A stretch of DNA of 26,358 nucleotides, from assembly GCA_051453625.1 (NCBI GenBank), contig JBOZIK010000001.1, positions 129,488,283-129,514,640 on the forward strand. The letters run 5' to 3'. The notes beneath the pieces are model-generated. The model was not told the DNA's origin. It did not search any database and was given only the letters and a program-made list of their open reading frames with translations. This DNA is from Welwitschia mirabilis. Lineage: Eukaryota; Gnetophyta; Gnetopsida; Welwitschiales. This document shows positions 18,940-26,358 of the stretch, in pieces. Position 1 is the stretch's first letter. Each line of letters begins with the position of its first letter. The position numbers and the translations under genes were made by a program.

Positions 18940-21926
18940 CTAATCAGCTTTATCAGGACCATTGGTCTGATCAATCAATACATCATTGGATAGAATTTGT
19001 ATAGGCATATTCTTAATAATGGAAAAGTGAAAATCAAATGTTGCTTTAAGATTGTCACAGTCCGCTTTTATCCACTCCTCTGCAAAACGCGTTGGCACAC
19101 TATGCTGGCCGTCTTTTCCATGCTCCTCAATCACAGGTCTTATTTTGGCATAAATAGAATTCAAGTTGTCTGCTGCAGTATTCTTGGTTTGCTGGCAAAA
19201 ACATTTACAGCCAGTTCAATACAACACGAAAAGAAATAGTGAAGAAACAAACGCATTCTCTCAACGAACGATTATGACCAAGGGAAATTTTTAAAACATG
19301 CCAAAAATAGTTTTAAATTTTATTTCCTATTAAAATACAAAAATTCGAGTAGCTCGAATGTGTCAAAGAATAGAAAGCTATTGTATAGAACAAATATTGT
19401 GCAATGAACAATTTTCTGTAATAAAACAAGGATAATCTACAAGGATGTAAAAAGAAACTCGATAAACATACGTGATAACTAAATTTATCGATGTCATATC
19501 CCCACATAAATGCACAGAAAAAGGTAAAATGCAATAGTAATTTTGACTTTGAAGAATAACCAAAACGAAACATTAAAAATGCATGATAAGATAGCATACA
19601 CAAACTTGATGCAGAAAGAGTAATGAAATAATCCTATAATCACTATGCATGAAATTTGCTCAGAAATAATTTGAAACAGTGATTTTACCTCCACTTTCAA
19701 AATCTCATGATGTAATTCCTTTGTTGTTGAAATGTGGCCAACTTGTTCATCATCAACCCTTTTATTAGCAGATGCTTCTGATTTTTGACATGAAAAGCAC
19801 AAGGACTTCTTGCTTTTCAGCAGTGTCTCTGAATCTAAGATGCCCTGGACTCCATTATCAGTACGGTTACCATCACCATTTTTATCTTCACAATACTCAT
19901 CACCACCAATTTTCATACCATTCTTTTCTCTGCCAGCTTCGAAACTTTTTACTTTCATATCAATGGCCATCTCCTTACTCACTGTGACAACTTCCTGCAA
20001 CTTGTCTGTTCCATTTGTTGATATTTCATTTAAGCAATGTCCAGTGTCACTTTCCATTTCAGCAGACTCTTGTATCTTATTAGCAACAGAATTGAATGTT
20101 TCCTTGTCTTCATTCGATATGGCAACATCAGCTAGGTCCATCAAACATAATTTGTCTTCGTTCACTGAGCCATTTGAAGCTGGGAGCTCCTTTTGGTCAC
20201 TAACAGATGACTGGGATTCAGGGCCAAATCTAGGCATCGCTATTGTATGCTGTGTATTAGAGTGACTTCTAGCAGCTGCCCGCTTTAGCTTCTTGCAAAT
20301 TTTGGCACGTTTTAGAAAGTTTGAGAGTGGTTCATCTTCATCAGAATCATACAAGGGAACGTTCTCCACAGAGTACCTGTGGCCATTTTTCAAAAGCCAG
20401 ACTCAGACAAAATTTCTAAAATCTNNNNNNNNNNNNNNNNNNNNNNNNNNNNNNNNNNNNNNNNNNNNNNNNNNNNNNNNNNNNNNNNNNNNNNNNNNNN
20501 NNNNNNNNNNNNNNNNNNNNNNNNGGCCATTTTTCTAAAGCCAGACTCAGAAAAATTTTCTAAAATCTAAGTGCTCGACTCCAGATATAGTTCTTAAATC
20601 TGTTAAGTTGTTGCATACCTTTCATCATTGTCTTCCCAAAGATAAGCATCATTCTGCAAACAAATTTAGAGAGAAATGATAAATCAATCAATGGATTTCT
20701 ACAATCACTAAAATATTAATTCAAGTAAAAGCCATATTGCAAAACATCCAAACCCTCGATTTAAATCACTAAATTTTTGCATCACACAATGTGATTAGTC
20801 TATCAATATCCAAACACTAGAAGCCTAGAACCATGCAAACAAAATTATAAAATCTGGCAAATACAAATTTATATGATTCTAAAATAAAATTAGCTTTGTT
20901 TAACTTCTTCGCAAGGCAATTTACTGGCGACACAAATTAAACTATATCACTTCTTATTACTTCCAAATAGATGATATATTTGTCAAGAAAATATTTTAGT
21001 TAGGTAAGTGGTAACGTTGTTTTAAAAAAAAAATCCATTTTATACAAACAGCTTGCATAAAACCATTAACAATAACACACATGCAATCTAGTTGACATAA
21101 AGCAATAGCAAGTAAAGATTAGGCATAAGCTCAGTTCACACTTTCAAGGCATACTACCATTTCCAACATTACAATTTAAGAGAAAGCCATGAACTCCAAT
21201 TTCGTAGACTATTTTATAGATAAAGAAACCAGTCAAAATATGGAACCATACTGAAGGCTGTACAATTGTATACCTGAAACCCTCGAGACTTGGCTCCTAG
21301 AAATCCTAGGCAAGACGAAGCTCCACACAAGCATCGAACCTTTGCACCACCAAACCACTCAAAGTTATAATCATATGATAGTTCTGTACCACAAGAGATA
21401 TCCTGCTTTGTAAAGATCCCAACTCTAATTTCTCCCAAAACTGTCCATTTCCGAGTTTCACAATTTGGTTCACTGGTTTGAAAAACAAAATGAGAATTCA
21501 AAAATAAAACATAAATCAAACATGAAATAAAAATTGCCATCATACAGCCCTCAAAACAGTAAATCAGCACGAACTTTTGCACAAGGAAAACAATGCTAAT
21601 TCTTTTACAATAACAAAAGGAAAATGCTAGATATTGTATGAGTCTTACCAAGAATGGTTGATGAATCGAGCAAGGCTTCCCTTTTGTGTTGCATCAATCA
21701 ACTCAGATCTATTTAATGATATGATGTATGCATCTTTTAAACCTGAACACGCATTGATTAACTGTCGTATCATTTTCCATCATGATAATTTACCCTCGAG
21801 AGTCTATACTATTTTGGTGCTCATGAGAAGTTTCAATATACCTGTTGCTTCGTACATCTGAGAACGTTTTCGGGCTTCTTTGCATGAAATAACTTCCCCA
21901 CAGTATTCAATAACAAACTGACCAGC
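18940..21926 (-). CDS. ASHH1: ASHH1/SDG26-type SET-domain histone H3K36 methyltransferase, 3' six exons
   Basis: Coding exons, in transcript order: 21926-21842, 21742-21649, 21472-21274, 20653-20619, 20376-19689, 19191-18940. All introns are GT-AG, the phases join, and the sum is 1353 nt (450 residues plus TAG). Numbering from the first visible residue, the SET domain shows EYCGEV (7-12), RFINHSCEPNC (54-64) and YDYNFEW (93-99). The post-SET CxCx4C lies at 107-114, followed by FLGAKSRGFQ. After NDAYLWEDNDERYS comes a long acidic, probably disordered region (139-367). The conserved ASHH1 C-terminal helix follows, with IRPVIEEH and AEEWIKADCDNLKA. This C-terminal block and the LGAKSRGFQ/WEDxDERYS junction separate it from ASHH2, ASHH3 and ASHR3. 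In Arabidopsis SDG26 acts in the nucleus on chromatin and promotes flowering. The AWS domain and SET start are missing because the 5' exons lie upstream of the acceptor at 21927, probably outside the window. Confidence 0.95.
20381..20568. repeat. 44-bp sequence repeated on both edges of an N gap inside an intron
   Basis: Bases 20381-20424 end exactly where the N run starts. Bases 20525-20568 begin exactly where it ends. The two 44-mers (GGCCATTTTTC...CTAAAATCT) differ at only three positions. This is what unmerged overlapping contig ends or two haplotypes look like. A true tandem repeat is less likely but possible. Confidence 0.85.
20425..20524. other. assembly gap, 100 N
   Basis: A round 100-base run suggests a default scaffold gap. 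It lies in the intron between the exons at 20619-20653 and 19689-20376. Coding sequence is not affected. Confidence 0.95.
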
Positions 21927-23741
21927 CTAAAAATGTCAAAAAGAAAACGACTTGTTTCCCTTCCAATCAATAAAACATATACATGCATGCATGATCTTGC
22001 TAGAAGAAGAGCTTCATTTAAGCACTAGTTATGTATACATATTTGTCGTCTTATTACAAAAGATCATAATGCATTGAAAATCTTCCTCTTGTTGATGGTT
22101 CCAAGCATCCAGCCAGGATTTATTAAGTCATTATAGTCTTCTCTTAAGCTAAAAAGTTGAACACTGCGTAGCTTGCAAGCTACAAGAAAAACACCCTAGA
22201 CCCTACAAAAATGGTTTTTTCTACAAAACCTAAACCATGATAGAATCACCTATAATGTACTATGTTAAAATAACTGTCAAAGTAAAATGTAAGATAAGGA
22301 AATGATAAAGGAAGCACAGAGTAAACAAAAATATAGAATATACCATCTGCAAATTGATGATTGAATTGATACTCTTTCGATAAATAAACCACAAAGAAAG
22401 AGGCAAGCTACATATTATAAAATGAAACACTAAATGTAGTTCCTGTAGGGATGGAGAAGCACTTACAGTCAGAATGTAATATGTACAATAGAAGTGGAGT
22501 CTGTAGTGAATGAAGATAGTGTAGATTATTGCCAACTTAGCTCCAGTATGATGAACAAACACATAATAACTATTGCACTTAGTACCATTAATGTGGTCAA
22601 TCTCATTTTGTAATAGATTTTAGTGAAGCATTCTAGATACATCATAGCATCACCTTGCAAAATCATATATATGAAAATTCGTTCAAGTGTCTGGGAGCTA
22701 CAGTTTAAAGTAAAAACATTATATATAATGTTGTCTCATGGAGATGCACCCTAAAGAAAATGCTGTCCCAAGAATTCTCAAGACAGAATCATGTCTTCCG
22801 GACAGAAAGGATGCCTATGCAATGTCTTGCAATGGGAATAGGCCTGATTCTTTGGGAAATTTCGCAAATGCAAGAGATTAAAAATATTAAAAATAAAATG
22901 TCAAAAGTTGAAATCACATGACAAAGAAAAAAGGGAAACAAAGGACCTAAACATCAACAAGTAAAAAGATGCTTAGAATCAACCCTAACAGAAACCTATT
23001 CTTTTGTTACTCTATTTGAGATTCAAGCAACATCATTTTCTAGACATCAACCACCACTTGCAAGCATCATTTTCTAAGCAGCTATGACTAAGAGTGGCAG
23101 CCACAAAACAATTTTTCTCATGATTGACAGAAGAAGATAGCAGAACGAGTAAAACAAATCTGTTTTTCGAAAGGTACACAAAGTAAAATATGGTTTTAAC
23201 ATGATGTGAATACCAACTTTAGCCTTGTTTCCCTGAAACTCTAATACCTCTGATAACAGCTGCTGTTAAAAGAATTTTGACCCTGGAATGAATGTTTATT
23301 GGCAAATTCCATATATCATTCACAAATTTACCCCAGAATAAAGAAATGTAACAGCAAGTCAATTTAATTAAATTTTTAATTTTTGAGGCAAAAAACTCTT
23401 TATTTGTTTTTGGTCTTGACCTTTCACCTTAATATGTTTTCATTTTGCGATGCTTACAACCATTCAGTCCTTTAGTATTTCATGAAACCTCTTCACAGGC
23501 ATCACATCGTGTTTATTTAATTATTTGTTTGCGTTTTGTTTTTCAGTGGCTGCAACAAAATCTTTCTTAATAGCAGAAATCAGCAAGGCAGGAAGTTGTC
23601 AACGCTAAAGGCTAAAGTGGCAATAACACTAAATTAAAAGAAAATGCCATTGTCAGCAGTCATTTAATTACTAGTCTTTATTATGCTACAAATTTGTGAC
23701 TACCATATTTTTTATTTTCTAAAAAAACATTTGCGCTTATA
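21927..23741 (-). other. upstream intron (or 5' flank) of the methyltransferase gene
   Basis: The acceptor TTTTTAG sits directly before the first visible exon, so at least the first part is intron. I searched this stretch and the rest of the window for the preceding exon (expected to encode a GRGWGL-like block) and did not find it. A 42-codon minus-strand frame at about 22064-22192 reads VQLFSLREDYNDLINPGWML, which looks protein-like but is unidentified. TAACAGCTGCTGTTA near 23250 is a small perfect palindrome. Confidence 0.55.
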
Positions 23742-24361
23742 GAATGCCAGTAACCCGTAAAACTGGTCCTCCTGAATATAATGCTAAAGAAATAAAAGGA
23801 GGAGAAGAAGAAGAAGATACCAAGAGAACAGATTCATCATATGAAGCCCAAATTCCATCAGTAAGTCATCTATTGGTTTGCAAGCAAACATCTCAGTCCC
23901 AGAAGGTGCTTCAGAAGAAGCAAGTCAATCTATAATTTTAAGATCATCTATGAAAGAAAAACTTTCTTTGAATTTTTGCTTATGGCCAGTTTTTAGAACA
24001 TCATTGGAAACAGGGTGGCAGAACTAGTCATTTCGACCAGCATCCTCTCAGTGGAAATTCTCTTGTATTTATGATAAGAAACAGGGTAACCACACGTGAT
24101 TCTTCCAATAGAAACATGGTTGAGGAACAATATATCTATGCTTAATATGGTAATGTGAAATATTCTTGGCTACAAATGTTAAATTTAAAATAAAATTACA
24201 AAAGCTAACATTTTCATCGTCTTCAAGAGAAACTGAAAGCTAAAGTTATATAGGCTCTAGATAAATGTCAAAGCATGATCAAGCAAAAGCAGACTGAGAA
24301 GTGTCAGAAGGCCATTAGTTACCAAAAGAGAATCAATAAAGATGAGTCATTGCAGTTATGA
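23742..24361 (+). pseudogene. exon-like fragments of an unknown gene on the opposite strand
   Basis: Three plus-strand pieces look like exons. Piece A (about 23742-23860) starts at an ATG after a TTATAG, encodes an acidic segment (YNAKEIKGGEEEEDTKRTDS) and ends at a good donor, ATCA/GTAAGT. Piece B follows a CAG near 23991 and reads FLEHHWKQGGRTSHFDQHPL then SGNSLVFMIRNR before AGG/GTAACC at about 24086. Piece C (about 24230-24361) is Lys/Gln-rich and coiled-coil-like (KCQSMIKQKQTEKCQKAISY), with one internal TAG and a terminal TGA. A and B join in phase 0. I do not recognise the protein. The stop in C suggests a pseudogene or a misplaced splice site. Confidence 0.35.
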
Positions 24362-24496
24362 ATTACACTAAATGGCTTATCATTTACGCTTGCTTGTTCT
24401 TCAAACTTCAAAAGGTAATTATATGCATTGCGAAGGTAGGCATTTTAGTTAATTATAATTTAAACTATATAGCTCAGAATTCCAATTCATATCTAA

Positions 24497-24967
24497 TGCA
24501 GAGCTAACGCAGCAAAACCCCAAGAACACTTTTGGGATTGTGTTTCTAGTGAGGAAAACAAAATGCTAGAGAAACTATGCAATAAATAGAGTATTGGAGG
24601 AAATGAAATAATCTCTTTCTATTAACAACATAAAAAGTGCAAGGCTTACAAACCCCTTGCATAAATACCCTTCCTTTTGGTTAAAAAGGTTATAAGAAAA
24701 ACTAGTTTGAAAACAATACAAATAGTACCATCGCTACTTGTGTCGCTAGGTGAAGTAGCAACTCTTTTAGGAAAAACATTTAAAAGGCGTCATTGGAAAA
24801 TCAAGTGGTGACTCCCACTAGCAATGTTTACTATTATTTCACAGTCAACAGTTGTCACTATTTAATCGCCAAGTGATAATGGATTACAAAAGGTATGCTT
24901 ATACCAAAATCAGTTCCCTTTGACACTTGCTCATTTATGCTACTTTCTACCATCTAGACCCCCAACA
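24497..24967 (-). repeat. LTR-like sequence at the 3' side of the second copia relic
   Basis: Read on the minus strand it starts TGTTGGGGGTCTAGATGG at 24967, typical of a copia LTR start. It has a TATA-like GGGTATTTATGC near 24670 and an AGAGATTATTTCATTTCC segment of the kind seen downstream of LTR promoters. It could end near TTAGCTCTGCA at 24497. It follows the reverse transcriptase relic without RNase H or a clear purine tract, so a deletion must have joined them if this is the 3' LTR. No second copy is available to confirm it. Confidence 0.4.
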
Positions 24968-26130
24968 CATTTAATTGCAAATTGTCGGTGCCTTTAAAAG
25001 CCTTGTTAAATGATTTATCAAGGGTGGGCAAAGTAGCAAACAAATCCTGATTTCCTATTATCAGCATGTCATCAACATAAAGCAATAGAATAACAATTCT
25101 ACCTATCATTGAACGATGTAAATATAGATAGTGATCAATTTCACATCTAGAATATATTTTTTTCCTGCATTAAAGAATCATATTTTTTTGTACCCTTGTC
25201 TGGGAGCTTGTTTAGGCCATGTATGCTCTTTTTCAATTTACATATAAGTCTAGCAGCAAAATCCACCAAACTAGTTGGTTATTCCCATGTAGATTTCCTC
25301 CCCTAAGTCACCATCCAAAAAAGCAATTTTAATATCTAATTGATCCAATTCCAAATCAAAACATGTAACGAAGGACAAAATGACACTAACTGAAGCATGT
25401 TTTACCACTCATGAGAAAGTGTCAGTAGAGTCAATAACAATGATGTAAATGTGGGCAATTAATTTATGTTGAAAGCTTAAAAAGTCACATCGATTAGACA
25501 TTTCAGCATGTTGGCACAAAATGTCAGTGCAAAATGTCAGCAATTATTTTGTTAACCAATGTGGGAATTATCAATTTCACAAGAGTTATAAATAGTATAA
25601 GCTAAAAAGAGCTAAAATTAAGTAATTAAAAAAGCATTTGATATGCATAAATGAGTTGGAAGCCAATTATCACATAAGTGCCTCAAATCTGACCTCAAAG
25701 TTCTTTTTATTCTCTATTTTAAGTCATGACATGTTGCTGACTTTTCATAAATGTTAAGAGGCAGAAGTCACCCCATTAAAAACATAAACCTGTAGGGTTA
25801 TTGGGCTTACATGTTGCCCAATTTTGGAGACATGTCACCGTTTTAAACCATTGGTCAATACTGAGTTTTTACGTAAAGCCATTAGCTACCAAGTTAGTGT
25901 TGTATCTCTTCTAGTCATTAGCCTCTTCTTTGTTCCTACACAACCATCTATTAGGGATGGCACATTAGCCTTTGGAAAGAGGCAGAAGGTCCCATGTTCT
26001 ATTCTAAAATAAATAGTTCATCTCCTCTTGCATGGCCTTGACCATTTTTCAGAATGTAGGCTATTGACTGCGTGCTCATAAGATTCGAGTTCACCACAAT
26101 TAGCTTACAAGACATAATTCAAAGAAGTAG
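24968..26130 (-). mobile_element. Ty1/copia retrotransposon relic, reverse transcriptase region
   Basis: On the minus strand, in order: LNYVL and GELESYEHAV (about 26122-26065), the linker before RT. Next KAMQEEMNYLF, stop, NRTWDLLPLSKG (26042-25968), the start of RT. Then RYNTNLVANGFT, stop, KLSID up to 25861. The domain is then broken by a hAT-like insertion. Past it come TDTFS, stop, VVKHASVSVILSFV and QLDIKIAFLDGDLGEEIYM (25408-25286), then a frameshifted VCKLKKSLYGLKQ equivalent (25280-25200), then GRIVILLLYVDDMLIIG (25103-25053) with the YVDD catalytic motif intact at 25079-25068. Several stops and at least one frameshift make it non-functional. It lies upstream of the methyltransferase exons on the same strand. 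Confidence 0.9.
25438..25853. mobile_element. 416-bp non-autonomous hAT-type element inserted in the copia reverse transcriptase
   Basis: The ends are inverted repeats, CAATGATGTAAA and (reverse complement of the right end) CAATGGTTTAAA, matching at 10 of 12 bases. CAATG fits the YARNG start of hAT transposons. It is flanked by 8-bp duplications GTCAATAA (25430-25437) and GTCAATAC (25854-25861), 7 of 8 identical, the hAT target length. Removing the element and one duplication brings the copia frame across the site back into register (LSID then TDTFS, matching the family's GIDYDETFS block). It has no coding capacity. Confidence 0.75.
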
Positions 26131-26358
26131 AATACATGTTAATAGGACTAGATATCTCCATAGACTGTCTAACCCAATAGACTGGTGTTTCAAGATCGTT
26201 AAGAAGCTCCTCATACACTATACACTTCGGGATATTTTATGTTTGGATGTACATTTCTCATCCTGGTCATCACTATTAAAGATTGGTGCAAAACTATTGT
26301 TATCTAAGGTTCTTTCCTCTTTTTTTTTTTTTTTTTTTTTTTTTCGATTTTGAACTTT
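26131..26358. other. right-edge sequence with a 25-base T run
   Basis: This is probably more of the copia relic on the minus strand (a short VYWVRQSMEISSPINMYS-like stretch near 26190-26130 fits the region between integrase and RT). A run of 25 T at 26320-26344 is a plain homopolymer. Nothing else is recognised before the window ends. Confidence 0.35.

Noticed and set aside
19313-19603. Minus-strand frames of 96 and 61 codons
   Set aside because: They fall in the 497-bp intron between the last two coding exons and do not fit the conserved protein across the junction.
19772-20265. Plus-strand frames of 71 and 151 codons
   Set aside because: They lie antisense to the acidic-region exon of the methyltransferase gene, whose exon borders and phases are fixed by flanking conserved exons.
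22260-22562. Minus-strand 100-codon frame
   Set aside because: The product is low-complexity Ile/Phe/Leu/Tyr-rich sequence with no motif, as expected from AT-rich intron DNA.
26320-26344. T run as the poly-A tail of a minus-strand LINE or retrogene
   Set aside because: No LINE or processed-gene sequence is adjacent; the neighbouring DNA is copia-like, and a homopolymer alone is not evidence.
21927-26358. Upstream ASHH1 exons (AWS domain and GRGWGL block)
   Set aside because: I looked on the minus strand for the expected Cys-rich and GRGWGL codons and found none; they are presumed to be outside the window.

Overview
This window is nuclear DNA from a land plant, most likely a seed plant and perhaps a gymnosperm. 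It is AT-rich and packed with decayed retrotransposons. It contains one confidently identified host gene with GT-AG introns. There are no operons, ribosome binding sites, CRISPR arrays or other prokaryotic features. Two runs of N (14681-14866 and 20425-20524) are assembly gaps. The gymnosperm guess is inference from TE-filled, gene-poor DNA and a long upstream intron or flank; no species-specific marker is visible.

The host gene is on the minus strand at 18940-21926. It is the 3' two-thirds of an ASHH1/SDG26-type SET-domain histone H3K36 methyltransferase. Six consecutive coding exons can be placed to the base. They join in phase into 450 residues that begin inside the SET domain and end at the natural stop. 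The 5' exons (AWS domain, start of SET) were not found and should lie beyond the right edge.

Left of the gene (1-17600) nearly everything recognisable is degenerate mobile DNA. (i) 1-695, minus: a gag-like relic with three exact-period 66-bp (22-residue) repeats. (ii) 1056-2425: a family of short hairpins built on TCATCC...GGATGA. (iii) About 4600-6670 plus 11290-11824, minus: one Ty1/copia element whose gag and protease lie on one side, and integrase and reverse transcriptase on the other side, of a second element. (iv) 6675-11286, plus: that second element, with two diverged LTRs, a tRNA-iMet-like primer binding site and a purine tract, but no recognisable pol. (v) 15081-16178, minus: a coherent but broken coding relic of about 345 codons that I do not recognise.

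Right of the visible exons (21927-26358), in the upstream intron or 5' flank of the methyltransferase gene, are three items. There are plus-strand exon-like fragments of an unknown gene (23742-24361). There is a second Ty1/copia relic on the minus strand (about 24968-26130, with an LTR-like tail at 24497-24967). A 416-bp hAT-type non-autonomous element is inserted precisely into the reverse transcriptase of that copia relic.

The only gene likely to be functional is the methyltransferase. The rest records successive insertions and decay. The least explained objects are the unknown relic at 15081-16178, the 22-residue repeat relic at the left edge, and the hairpin family.
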